A DNA stretch of 63,986 nucleotides from Saprospira grandis DSM 2844 (GTDB taxonomy: Bacteria; Bacteroidota; Bacteroidia; Chitinophagales; Saprospiraceae): NCBI GenBank assembly GCA_945888475.1, contig CAMDAB010000005.1, positions 1-63,986 of the forward strand. Reading direction: 5' to 3'. Under the pieces are notes generated by a model. The model was not told the DNA's origin. It saw nothing but the letters and a program-made list of their open reading frames with translations, and did not search any database. This document shows positions 15,736 to 24,259 of this stretch, piece after piece. Numbering within the stretch: position 1 is the stretch's first letter; the number at the start of each line of letters is the position of its first letter. A program made the position numbers and the translations under genes.

Positions 15736-16998
15736 ATGAAAGCACCAAAAATCAATCCGGTTTCGACCGTACCACTACAAAAACCTGATTTTTACAGACT
15801 TGAGAATGGCGCAGCGCTATATGATCTTAGGCTTGGCAGTCAGGAAATTCTGAAAATTGAATGGATCTTCGATGCAGGGCGCTGGTATGAGATAAAACCA
15901 TTGGCATCGCGCATTGCTGCCCAACAGCTCAAAAGTGGAATAGAGGGATATAATGCCGATGAGTTGGCCGATTTTTTCGATTTCTATGGTGCTAAGCTCA
16001 AAATATATGACGATTTCGACAATGTCTGTGTAAGGCTCTATTGTCTTACCAAACATTTGGCTACACTTTTGCCATTGCTATATGAATTGCTGCTGCACCC
16101 GATTTACGATGCCAAAGAATTGGAACAGTTTTGCTCGCGTAACAAGCAGAGTCTGAAACTGGAACTTCAAAAAAATGATGTACTTGCTTATCGTTGCTTT
16201 ACGGAGCTGCTTTTTGGAGAGAAACATCCTTATGGATACAACAGCATTCCGGAGTTTTATGATGCGATCAACAAAGATGATTTGTTCGAGCATCACAACA
16301 GGTGCTACAGCGCAAAGGGCTGTATTGTGATTGTGAGTGGAAAAACTGATGATTATATTATTGATCTCATCAGACAGTTTACGCTAAAACTGCCAGCTGC
16401 TAAACCTGCTGCCGATATTATTATTCCTGAATTCCCCAATGTTGTTCCAAGTCAGTTTGTACAGCCATCAGCCAAAAAATCTGCGCAGGCATCTATACGT
16501 ATAGGCTGTAGAATGTTCGACAAAAAACACCCCGATTACCATGCTTTTTCCTTTGTGAATAGTTTATTGGGGGGCTATTTCGGTGCCAGGCTTATGCAAA
16601 ATCTTCGCGAAGACAAAGGATATACTTACAGTATCTATTCCTCGATGGAAACCATGCGCCATACGGGTTATTTTTATATTTACACCGATGTGAATACCGA
16701 TGTAAAAGATGCTGCGCTGGCTGAAATATATCACGAATTGGAACGTTTACAAAATGATCCGGTCCCTGATGAAGAAATGAATATGCTTAAAAATTACTCT
16801 CTGGGTATGTTTCTCAATTCAGTCGATGGTGTTTTTAATGTTTCTTCCGTTATTAGAGAATTGGTTGAAGAAGATATTTCATACGATTTCTTTGAAGATG
16901 CTGTTGAAAAAACCAGATCGATAAACGCCGAAGAAGTTATGCATATTGCTCAAAAGTATTTCAAAAAAGAAAACCTATGCGAAGTGCTTGTTTACTAA
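15736..16998 (+). CDS. M16 family peptidase-like protein lacking the HxxEH zinc motif
   Basis: 420 residues, two M16 lobes. The N-terminal lobe aligns by eye through KSGIEGYNADELADFFDFYGA, where the family places HxxEH just upstream. Here the stretch reads LASRIAAQQLKSG, with no zinc ligands. The C-terminal lobe keeps RLMQNLREDKGYTYSIYSSME, the R/Y substrate-binding segment supplied by inactive partners. It is therefore probably the non-catalytic subunit of a heterodimeric M16B peptidase. The expected active partner is usually adjacent but is absent from the window. It follows the TMTC gene by 42 bp and is followed 19 bp later by a T9SS gene, so the three may be cotranscribed. Confidence 0.82.
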   Translation: MKAPKINPVSTVPLQKPDFYRLENGAALYDLRLGSQEILKIEWIFDAGRWYEIKPLASRIAAQQLKSGIEGYNADELADFFDFYGAKLKIYDDFDNVCVRLYCLTKHLATLLPLLYELLLHPIYDAKELEQFCSRNKQSLKLELQKNDVLAYRCFTELLFGEKHPYGYNSIPEFYDAINKDDLFEHHNRCYSAKGCIVIVSGKTDDYIIDLIRQFTLKLPAAKPAADIIIPEFPNVVPSQFVQPSAKKSAQASIRIGCRMFDKKHPDYHAFSFVNSLLGGYFGARLMQNLREDKGYTYSIYSSMETMRHTGYFYIYTDVNTDVKDAALAEIYHELERLQNDPVPDEEMNMLKNYSLGMFLNSVDGVFNVSSVIRELVEEDISYDFFEDAVEKTRSINAEEVMHIAQKYFKKENLCEVLVY

Positions 16999-17017
16999 TA
17001 ATTTATAAATATTTACC

Positions 17018-18778
17018 GTGCGGCAACACCGTATTTTAATCTTAGCATTTCTATTTTTATTTTCCTCCCTGAAATCTCAATCGGTGAGCGATCCCTGTGC
17101 GCGTGTTTTGGTAGGAACAGGCCAGGATTCGATCATTTGGTCGGCTGTACCCTGTGTCAATTTTGGTGGTTTTATAATCTTTGCCAGTCCCGATGACGTG
17201 TCCGCCCCTCTGTCAATTGATACGGTATTGGATATAAATGCCCGCGGCTACAGAAATCCAAATCCAGGTGAAACTGCACGAAATTATCGTGTTGCGATGA
17301 TCTGCGGTGGGGTCATAGTTTTCTCTACCGGAATCGTCAGCAATCAACGACCTGTTACTCCCGACCTGAGATCGGTGAGTATCATAGGCGGCAATCCGGT
17401 TTTAAGCTGGAATCCCAGCCCAAGTACCAATGTCGTTGGCTATCAGGTTTATAAAGAAAATCCCTACGCTTCGGGCAATTTCTTTCCATATCCTGCCAAC
17501 AATCAACTTATAAATGGATTAAGCTTTACCGACCCAAACAACAGTTCGCTTCTCGTGAGATATGCCATTGTCGCTCTTAGTAGCTGCAATGCCGGTCTTT
17601 TGGGTGAGGGAAATCCGCTCGACGGAACAACAGGTCCGCACAGCTCTATGTTTTTAGCTACATCTATCGACAGCTGTACGGGTAACATAACCTTGCGTTG
17701 GAACGATTATGAAAACTGGCGCGATGGGGTTGATTATTATATTGTCAGAATGATCAGAAATGGTGGAAATCCACAAAATCTTGACTCGGTCAACAGCGGG
17801 CCTTTTGTATATCCGGCTGCACAGAATGGAGATGCATTAGAATTCTGGATCGAAGCAAAAGAACAAAATATCAGCAACAATGCCCTCAGCAACAGGGTAG
17901 TAATGAGTATCGATGTTAATAAAAAAATGGATTTTCTCTACCTGACCAATGTAACTATTGATGCTACATCGCAAAAACCACTCATAAGCTGGCGCTGGGA
18001 CAGAGACAGTGATTTTGGGTTCGCTGTTTTGCAAAGATCTGATGACAGTACCAACTGGTCAAATATTCAGAGCATTGCCAACAATCTTTTACAGGATAAC
18101 AGCATTTTGGATAACAGCGCCGACGCAGCAAATCAGCAATATTATTATCGAATCAATTTTACCGATGCCTGCGGTGGAAATCTTGTCAGTAATAAAGGTG
18201 CAAACATCTTGTTGAAGGGAACAGCTGAAGATGCTTTCATCAATAGACTCGGCTGGACAGGATTTTATCAGGAAAATGCAGTGGCAGAAATCTATGACCT
18301 GCACAAAATTGTTGGATCTTCCGATTTAAGGCTCATCACTTTGCCTAATACAGACATTCAGTACAGCGACCAAACCAATGTAAATAATCCTGCCGAAGCA
18401 CAAAGCTGTTATTATATCGAAGCCAGAGGCATAATCAGTCTGCCTGGAAATCCACCGCGCTATGTTTTTTCCAGGTCAAATACTGTCTGTCCCGAACAGA
18501 AGGCAGTCCTTTGGTTCCCCAATGCATTTGCCCCAGAGGGAAAGAACAATGAATTCAAGCCAGTTGCCGGTTTTGGTTCAACACTCGAGGATTATTCGCT
18601 GCAGATTTACGACCGCTATGGTGCAATGCTTTTCGAAACGAATGAAGTTGATCAGGGCTGGGACGGTACTGTTGCTAATAAAGCTCTGCCGCAGGGTGTT
18701 TATGTTTTTATTGCAAGATACACTCAATCGGACGGCGAAAGTGGAATTCAAAAGGGTACAGTTTTACTGATTCGTTAA
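17018..18778 (+). CDS. Secreted protein with T9SS type B (gliding-motility-associated) C-terminal domain
   Basis: 586 residues. GTG start giving MRQHRILILAFLFLFSSLKSQ, a good Sec signal; no in-frame ATG fits better. Beta-rich Fn3-like modules fill the middle (SWNPSPSTNVVGYQVYKE, and a matching SWRWDRDSDFGFAVLQRSD). The last 90 residues are the type B sorting domain: WFPNAFAPEGKNNEFKP, then YDRYGAMLFET, GWDGT and LPQGVYVFIARY. Exported by T9SS, with binding or adhesive function possible. Fourteen residues after the signal peptide are cysteine-containing, but no enzyme motif is seen. Confidence 0.9.
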   Translation: MRQHRILILAFLFLFSSLKSQSVSDPCARVLVGTGQDSIIWSAVPCVNFGGFIIFASPDDVSAPLSIDTVLDINARGYRNPNPGETARNYRVAMICGGVIVFSTGIVSNQRPVTPDLRSVSIIGGNPVLSWNPSPSTNVVGYQVYKENPYASGNFFPYPANNQLINGLSFTDPNNSSLLVRYAIVALSSCNAGLLGEGNPLDGTTGPHSSMFLATSIDSCTGNITLRWNDYENWRDGVDYYIVRMIRNGGNPQNLDSVNSGPFVYPAAQNGDALEFWIEAKEQNISNNALSNRVVMSIDVNKKMDFLYLTNVTIDATSQKPLISWRWDRDSDFGFAVLQRSDDSTNWSNIQSIANNLLQDNSILDNSADAANQQYYYRINFTDACGGNLVSNKGANILLKGTAEDAFINRLGWTGFYQENAVAEIYDLHKIVGSSDLRLITLPNTDIQYSDQTNVNNPAEAQSCYYIEARGIISLPGNPPRYVFSRSNTVCPEQKAVLWFPNAFAPEGKNNEFKPVAGFGSTLEDYSLQIYDRYGAMLFETNEVDQGWDGTVANKALPQGVYVFIARYTQSDGESGIQKGTVLLIR

Positions 18779-18851
18779 TTTATGTCAGAAAGGTTTAAAA
18801 TTTAAATCAATATTACTATTTTTCGGAATCTCTTATACAAAACCAACAATC

Positions 18852-19340
18852 ATGAATTACTTAAAAAGAATCTCGGCAATTTTAGTGCTTTCGCTTTTAT
18901 TTATGCTTACGCCATTTACAGCTTTTGCAACAGGCGCCGAATCTGAAGCAGACTTTCCGGCTGAATTTATCTTTGAATGGGTAGAGGTAGCAGCTGATAT
19001 TATTGGCATAATAATCCTTTTTATAGGTTTTGCAAAAGGATTGTATATGTTTTTACTTTTGGAATTCGACAGACTCAGAGGTAAAAAAGACTACGATGAA
19101 CTCTTCAGCCTTAGAAATATTTTAGGAACTTATATCATCATTTCTTTAGACTTCCTGATTGTTTCAGATATTATTCACTCTGTCATCAGCCCGGATACAA
19201 AAGAGTTGATAAACCTTGGTATCATCGTTGTGCTTAGAACCTCTATTGGTTTCTTCCTAGGAAAAGAACTGAGCGAGTTGCGCAAGGAGCTCAAAGAGGA
19301 GGCGCACGAAGCTGAGCTTAAGGAAAAAGAACAGCATTGA
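18852..19340 (+). CDS. DUF1622 family membrane protein
   Basis: 162 residues. Four hydrophobic segments: an N-terminal one (possibly a cleaved signal, ending FAFATGAE), IIGIIILFIGFAKGLYMFLLL, ILGTYIIISLDFLIVSDIIHSVI and INLGIIVVLRTSIGFFLGKEL. The last two contain the LGTYIIISLDFLIVSDII and LGIIVVLRT segments typical of DUF1622. It ends in a charged Glu/Lys-rich tail that may form a short coiled coil. Function unknown. The trailer holds AGAAATTAGAAG words and a CCCGATAGCTATCGGG palindrome. Confidence 0.82.
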   Translation: MNYLKRISAILVLSLLFMLTPFTAFATGAESEADFPAEFIFEWVEVAADIIGIIILFIGFAKGLYMFLLLEFDRLRGKKDYDELFSLRNILGTYIIISLDFLIVSDIIHSVISPDTKELINLGIIVVLRTSIGFFLGKELSELRKELKEEAHEAELKEKEQH

Positions 19341-19433
19341 GTTTAAGTCAGAAATTAGAAGCTAGAATCCCGATAGCTATCGGGAAGAAATTAGAAGTTG
19401 AAATTCAATTTTTCTGATTTCTACCTTCTGACC
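19341..19433. repeat. Convergent word repeats around a CCCGATAGCTATCGGG palindrome
   Basis: Between convergent genes. Left of the perfect palindrome (19369-19384) the plus strand reads GTCAGAAATTAGAAGC. Right of it the minus strand reads GGTCAGAAGGTAGAAATCAG. Each gene thus has the purine-rich version in its own sense trailer. Confidence 0.7.
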
Positions 19434-19997
19434 TCATATTTTTAGTTTACTCCTGAATCCTCTGGCGGCATAGTAAGACTCAGCACCATTGTGGTAGATA
19501 AAGGTTCTGCCATAACGTTTATCTCCGAAAATTGCTCCACCGGCTTTTCGTTGGGCATCGGGTGTAAGTAACCAGGACGAAGTTTTTAAATCGTAGTTTC
19601 CAAACTGCTGAAGTTGAAAATAGTCTTCTTCACTTAATAATTCAACACCCATTTCTTCGGCCATGGCTATTGCTGAACTTTTAGGCTTGTTTTCTTTTCG
19701 CGCATTTAGGGCTATATCGTCATAGCAAAGGCTTCTTCGACCAGTTGGACTCTCAGTAGAACAATCGCAAAAAGTGAAGCTTTCTGACAAAGGATCATAA
19801 GCTATCAGATTTGGTTCCCCTCCGCTTTTTTCCATTAGAAATAAGGCCCTCAATTTAAGTGGATTTTCTTTGATTTTTTGCTCAATTTTATCCCAACTTA
19901 TACCCGGGAAGCGACTGCAGTTCTGCTCGAAACGGAATTTCAATTTTTCTAATAGTTCAATTTGTTGTGCGTTTTCCATTGAAAGTAGATTTGACAA
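19434..19997 (-). CDS. DUF4256 family protein
   Basis: 187-residue soluble protein of unknown function. Family segments: EQNCSRFPGISWDKIEQKI, EPNLIAYDPLSESFTFCDCSTESPTGRRSLCYDDIALNARK in the centre and GKRYGRTFIYHNGAESYYAARGFR-like sequence at the C-terminus. Two close cysteines (FCDCS) and a third in SLCYDD are visible but no catalytic motif is recognised. Standard family length. Monocistronic, convergent with the DUF1622 gene. Confidence 0.85.
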   Translation of the reverse strand: MSNLLSMENAQQIELLEKLKFRFEQNCSRFPGISWDKIEQKIKENPLKLRALFLMEKSGGEPNLIAYDPLSESFTFCDCSTESPTGRRSLCYDDIALNARKENKPKSSAIAMAEEMGVELLSEEDYFQLQQFGNYDLKTSSWLLTPDAQRKAGGAIFGDKRYGRTFIYHNGAESYYAARGFRSKLKI

Positions 19998-20056
19998 AAT
20001 AATTGCTTTTTAGACCGATAAATCTATATGGATTGACCGCCAATTCATAAGACCCT

Positions 20057-21433
20057 CTACTCCCCTAAAAAGCCCTTTTTCGCAGCTTTTTTATTCTTTT
20101 CTACGACTTTACTTTTGAAAGTAGGATCCAGTTCCTGCAATTTATTGTAGTCGCTGATGGCCTTGTCGTAGATTTTACGCTGCAGGTAGAGGTTGGCGCG
20201 ATGAAAATAGGGGTTGGGTAGCTGCGTATTGATTTCGACAGCGCGGTTGAGGTTGCTTAGCGCTGTTTCGAAATTGCCCATATCTGTATAAATGAGCCCC
20301 CGGTTCATAAAAGCCCATGAGTTGAGTGAATCTAGTGCTAGCGACTCATCAACGTCTTTAAGTGCCTCTTCGTATTTTTTCTGAAGCCTTTTTGCATCAG
20401 CTCTGTTGTTGAGGGCATATGGTTTGTACAATTCACTCAGCGCAATTGTCTTACTAAAATCAGAAACAGCTTTTTCGTACTGTGCGGTTTCAACATATAC
20501 AAAACCACGACGGATATAGGTGGCCGCATCATCGGGCGCCAATTCGTTCAGTACCTTATCATAATCGCGCAAGGCCTCTTTGTATTTGGCAATTTCTGCA
20601 TAGGTATAAGCTCTTGTAATATAACCTAATGAAAGTTTGGGGTCAAGTTTTACAACTTTGTCAAAATCAATCAGGGCCTCTTTGTATTTCTTCAATTCGC
20701 GATAGGCCATACCCCTGTAATAATAGGCCGTTGCCATTTGGGGGTTCAGTTGGATAGCCTTACTATAATCGAGTATGGCATCGTTCCATTTTTTGTTGCT
20801 AAATTTTATTGATCCTCTGCCAAAGTAAATTTCGGGATTGTTAGGAGTTTTTTCCTTTGCTTTCTCATAAGCAGTTAGTGCCTTTTCAAAATCGTTGAGC
20901 AGACGGTAACAGTTGCCGGTCAGTAAGTACAGATCCGTGAATTTATCACTTTCGTTTTCAAGGCTAATTTCCTGAAGTTCGAGCAACTTTTCAAAATCAT
21001 TGAGCGATTCGGTATAGCGATTTACCTTATAGAGGGCAATTCCACGCTGATAAAGGGCAGCAGCAAATTTTTCATTCAGTTCTAGTGCATTTGTATAATC
21101 GAGAATAGCAGATTCAAAATAATTAATTTCAAATTTCGATTTGCCACGTCCTAAAAAGGCATCATTGTTTTTGGGGTCATTTGCTATAACTTTGTCAAAA
21201 TCTTTTATAGCTTCTGACCACTTTTTTAGTTCCATCAGCGCCTTGGCACGATTCATATTGGCTACAGTAAGTGTGCTGTCGAGCTCAAGGGCACGGCTGT
21301 ATTTTAATATTGCCGCATCGGCTTGTTTGTTTTTTAGCAGTTCGTTGCCTTCTTTATAGAGTTCTTGTGGCGACTGTGCCGAAAGCAATGCTAGATGAAA
21401 ACAAAAGAAAAATAAAATGTAGATTTTCTTCAT
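20057..21433 (-). CDS. Secreted or periplasmic tetratricopeptide repeat protein
   Basis: 458 residues. A Sec signal peptide (MKKIYILFFFCFHLALLSAQ) is followed by about 12 consecutive TPRs to near the C-terminus, for example YYRGMAYRELKKYKEALIDFDKVV. The repeats are a protein-interaction scaffold; partners are unknown. ATG 21433 is preferred to the 14-residue longer frame because it places the signal peptide at the N-terminus. No operon partner: a terminator for the upstream minus-strand unit lies at 21527-21558. Confidence 0.9.
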   Translation of the reverse strand: MKKIYILFFFCFHLALLSAQSPQELYKEGNELLKNKQADAAILKYSRALELDSTLTVANMNRAKALMELKKWSEAIKDFDKVIANDPKNNDAFLGRGKSKFEINYFESAILDYTNALELNEKFAAALYQRGIALYKVNRYTESLNDFEKLLELQEISLENESDKFTDLYLLTGNCYRLLNDFEKALTAYEKAKEKTPNNPEIYFGRGSIKFSNKKWNDAILDYSKAIQLNPQMATAYYYRGMAYRELKKYKEALIDFDKVVKLDPKLSLGYITRAYTYAEIAKYKEALRDYDKVLNELAPDDAATYIRRGFVYVETAQYEKAVSDFSKTIALSELYKPYALNNRADAKRLQKKYEEALKDVDESLALDSLNSWAFMNRGLIYTDMGNFETALSNLNRAVEINTQLPNPYFHRANLYLQRKIYDKAISDYNKLQELDPTFKSKVVEKNKKAAKKGFLGE

Positions 21434-21526
21434 ATAGTTTGTCATGATTAATGATTGCAAGAGGTTAGAAAACAATATTCTGCCTGGTAAATTTGATAAT
21501 GGAAGCAGTGATCAGTAGGTAAAATT

Positions 21527-21558
21527 AAAAAAATCCGAATCAGTTAAGTTCGGATTTT
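21527..21558 (-). terminator. Intrinsic terminator of the glgA-like/glmS/DUF4290 unit
   Basis: AAAATCCGAA (21530-21539) pairs with TTCGGATTTT (21549-21558) around a 9-base loop, with an A7 run on the plus strand at 21527-21533 giving the U tract on the minus strand. It lies 9 bp beyond the DUF4290 stop. Confidence 0.85.
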
Positions 21559-21566
21559 AAGTTAAA

Positions 21567-22364
21567 TTATTTTCTTTTTTTAAAATTTCGGTTACCCTGT
21601 CCTTGTTGACCCCCTTGTTGTCCTTGTTGTCCTCCTTGTTGTCCTCCTTGCCCCTGATTATTTCTTTTGAAGCGGTTTTTGTTTCCGCCATGTTGTTGAC
21701 CACCTTGACCTTGATTGTTCCCTTGTTGTCTATTAAACGGACCTTTTTTATGGTACTGTTTGGCACCAATTTTCTGTTGCTTGTTATCAATACTGTTTGC
21801 GCCCAAGACCTTAGTCTGCGGCTGAATAAGAAAGTTAATATTGGTCGATTCACCCAGGTTGATTCTTCCTTTACTGAGGTTGCGCATTTCCTGAGCCACC
21901 ACATCATCGCTTGCATTGTCGCGGTTCCAGTTTTTGTAGCACATTTTCATAAAAGCGCCGATTACCCGCACAAGTTCCTCGCGTTTTTCTTCCTCTTCAT
22001 GCTCACATGCACGTTCAATCAGTCTTTCAATTCCCTTTCCATAATGTCTGTATCGAATACTGTTTTTGGAATATGGAACTTGTTCGGGCTTGGTTTTCTC
22101 CTTTTTAGCAGGGATGTTTCCGGGAATATCAATATCCAATTCAAAATCGCAAATCTGCAATATATGTGACCAGATTTTAATTTTATAGTCATCGATATTA
22201 CGATTATTCACCGGATACATTTCAAGAATATATTCCACAATTCTTTCAATAGCAGCTTGTCGTTTTTCACGTTCGGGCATTGCTTTCGCAAATAGTATCA
22301 TTCTTTGGAAATTTCTTCCAAATTCGCGAACAATGATGGGTTCTTTAGCTGTATTATAGTTCAT
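21567..22364 (-). CDS. DUF4290 family protein with low-complexity Gly/Gln/Asn tail
   Basis: 265 residues. The N-terminal 170 residues are the DUF4290 domain (EFGRNFQRMILFAKAMPEREKRQ, YRHYGKGIERLIE). The C-terminal 60 are disordered, made of GQGGQQ-type repeats with interspersed Arg/Lys and ending NRNFKKRK. Such basic Q/G/N-rich tails suggest RNA binding or condensation (inference). At DNA level the tail is a run of imperfect GGACAACAAGG-type repeats prone to length change. Located 22 bp after glmS on the same strand, with the terminator just downstream. Large frames on the opposite strand and in another minus frame here are artefacts of the repeat. Confidence 0.88.
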   Translation of the reverse strand: MNYNTAKEPIIVREFGRNFQRMILFAKAMPEREKRQAAIERIVEYILEMYPVNNRNIDDYKIKIWSHILQICDFELDIDIPGNIPAKKEKTKPEQVPYSKNSIRYRHYGKGIERLIERACEHEEEEKREELVRVIGAFMKMCYKNWNRDNASDDVVAQEMRNLSKGRINLGESTNINFLIQPQTKVLGANSIDNKQQKIGAKQYHKKGPFNRQQGNNQGQGGQQHGGNKNRFKRNNQGQGGQQGGQQGQQGGQQGQGNRNFKKRK

Positions 22365-22386
22365 AAACTATTTAATTTTTAGTCTG

Positions 22387-24240
22387 TTATTCAACAGTTA
22401 CTGATTTAGCAAGATTTCTTGGCTGATCGACATTGCAACCACGCAATACTGCAATATGGTAAGCCAAAAGCTGAAGCGGAATGACTGAGAGCAGTGGTGT
22501 AAGCGGCTCTTCGGTTTCGGGAATTTCTATGAAATAATCGGCCATTTCTGCGATGGTTTCATCATTTTCTTTGACAATAGCCAGTATTTTTCCTTTGCGG
22601 GCTTTCACTTCCTGAATATTGCTGATTACTTTATCGCGAGTGCTGTCATTGGTAGCAATTACCACTACCGGCATATTTTCATCAATCAGTGCAATGGGTC
22701 CATGTTTCATTTCGGCAGCCGGATAACCTTCTGCATGAATGTAAGAAATCTCTTTCAGTTTGAGCGCACCCTCAAGGGCTACCGGAAAATTGTAACCTCT
22801 ACCCAAATATAGGGCATTGTTGGCATCTTTCCACATTGAGGCTATATACTTTATCTTTTCATCATTTTCGAGCACCTTTCGAACTTTTGCAGGAATATTT
22901 TCCAATTCAGTCAAAAGCTGATAGTAATAGGAATTGGAAATCGTACCCCTTTTGTGCGCAAGCTGCAATGCCATAAGGGTAAGCAGTGTGATTTGTCCGG
23001 TAAAAGCTTTAGTGGACGCCACACCGATTTCGGGGCCTGCATGTATGTAAGAACCCGCATCTGTCATACGCGCTATGGTAGAACCCACTACATTACAGAT
23101 ACCGTAAACCATAGCATCTTTTTCTTTAGCCAGTTCAATCGCTGCAATAGTATCGGCCGTCTCGCCCGATTGTGATATGGCAAGTACTACGTCTCTGTTA
23201 CTGATGATTGGATTCCTGTATCTGAACTCTGATGCGTATTCTACTTCTACTTTTATTCTTGCAAGGTCTTCGATGAGGTATTCACCAATAAGTCCTGCAA
23301 TCCATGAGGTGCCGCAGGCGACTATAATAATTCTGTCGGCATTAATAATTCTGTTTTCAAATTCATTGACACCGCCCAGGGTAATGATACCTTGTTTTAC
23401 ATTCAGACGGCCACGCATTGCATCGGCAATGGTATCTGGCTGCTGATAGATTTCCTTAAGCATATAATGTTCAAAACCGCTTTTTTCAATAGCTTCGATT
23501 TCCATTTCGAGGTACTGAATAAAAGGGGTCTGAATCTGATTGTCGATGGATTTGATGACAAATTCTCCGTCTTCGTAAGCGGTAAGAATTTCTTCGTCGT
23601 TTAGGTAAACTACATTTTTTGTGTACTCTATGATTGGCGAAGCATCGGAAGCAAGATAGAGCGATTTGTCCTCGCCCAAACCCAAAACGAGCGGACTACC
23701 TTTGCGGGCAGCTACCAGTTTGTTTGGCTCATCACGGTCGAGAATTACAATAGCATAAGCTCCTACAACCTGCGACAGGGCTACCCTCACAGCTTCATCT
23801 ATGGAAAGGCTGTCTCGTTGTTGTATCTCTTCGATCAGGTGCACCAATACTTCAGTATCGGTTTCGCTGCTGAAATGGTGACCGGCTTTTTCAAGCATCT
23901 TACGCAATGGGCTATAATTTTCGATGATGCCATTGTGAATAATCGCTAGTTTTCCGTTTCCGGAGAGATGCGGATGTGCATTTACATGATTGGGTTCTCC
24001 GTGTGTTGCCCAACGGGTGTGACCAATACCTCTTTTGCCCTTTACATCGAAACCCGAAACAAAATCGACCAGGTCTTTAACCTTGCCTTTTCTTTTATAA
24101 ATTTTGAGGCCATTGTTACCATCTGCTTCCATAAGGGCGACGCCGGCACTGTCATAACCCCTATACTCCAATCGCTGCAACCCTTTGACCAGAATGGGAT
24201 ATGCTTCTTTTTTTCCTATGTAGGCTACTATTCCGCACAT
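22387..24240 (-). CDS. glmS: Glutamine--fructose-6-phosphate aminotransferase (isomerizing)
   Basis: Makes glucosamine 6-phosphate, the first step to UDP-GlcNAc for peptidoglycan and LPS. 617 residues, full length. N-terminal Ntn amidotransferase with catalytic Cys2 (MCGIVAYIG) and GIGHTRWATHGEP; two SIS sugar-binding domains (about 290-420 and 460-600) with SQSGETADT and EIGVASTKAFT; C-terminal NLAKSVTVE. Lies 19 bp after the DUF4270 gene and 22 bp before the DUF4290 gene, consistent with one transcript. I see no glmS ribozyme-like leader in the 19-bp gap. Confidence 0.98.
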   Translation of the reverse strand: MCGIVAYIGKKEAYPILVKGLQRLEYRGYDSAGVALMEADGNNGLKIYKRKGKVKDLVDFVSGFDVKGKRGIGHTRWATHGEPNHVNAHPHLSGNGKLAIIHNGIIENYSPLRKMLEKAGHHFSSETDTEVLVHLIEEIQQRDSLSIDEAVRVALSQVVGAYAIVILDRDEPNKLVAARKGSPLVLGLGEDKSLYLASDASPIIEYTKNVVYLNDEEILTAYEDGEFVIKSIDNQIQTPFIQYLEMEIEAIEKSGFEHYMLKEIYQQPDTIADAMRGRLNVKQGIITLGGVNEFENRIINADRIIIVACGTSWIAGLIGEYLIEDLARIKVEVEYASEFRYRNPIISNRDVVLAISQSGETADTIAAIELAKEKDAMVYGICNVVGSTIARMTDAGSYIHAGPEIGVASTKAFTGQITLLTLMALQLAHKRGTISNSYYYQLLTELENIPAKVRKVLENDEKIKYIASMWKDANNALYLGRGYNFPVALEGALKLKEISYIHAEGYPAAEMKHGPIALIDENMPVVVIATNDSTRDKVISNIQEVKARKGKILAIVKENDETIAEMADYFIEIPETEEPLTPLLSVIPLQLLAYHIAVLRGCNVDQPRNLAKSVTVE

Positions 24241-24259
24241 ATGCTGCTAATGTTAAATT

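Noticed and set aside
21603-22169. 188-codon frame antisense to the DUF4290 gene, leucine-rich and membrane-like
   Set aside because: It arises from the GGACAACAAGG repeats and Lys/Glu-rich codons of the real gene read backwards.
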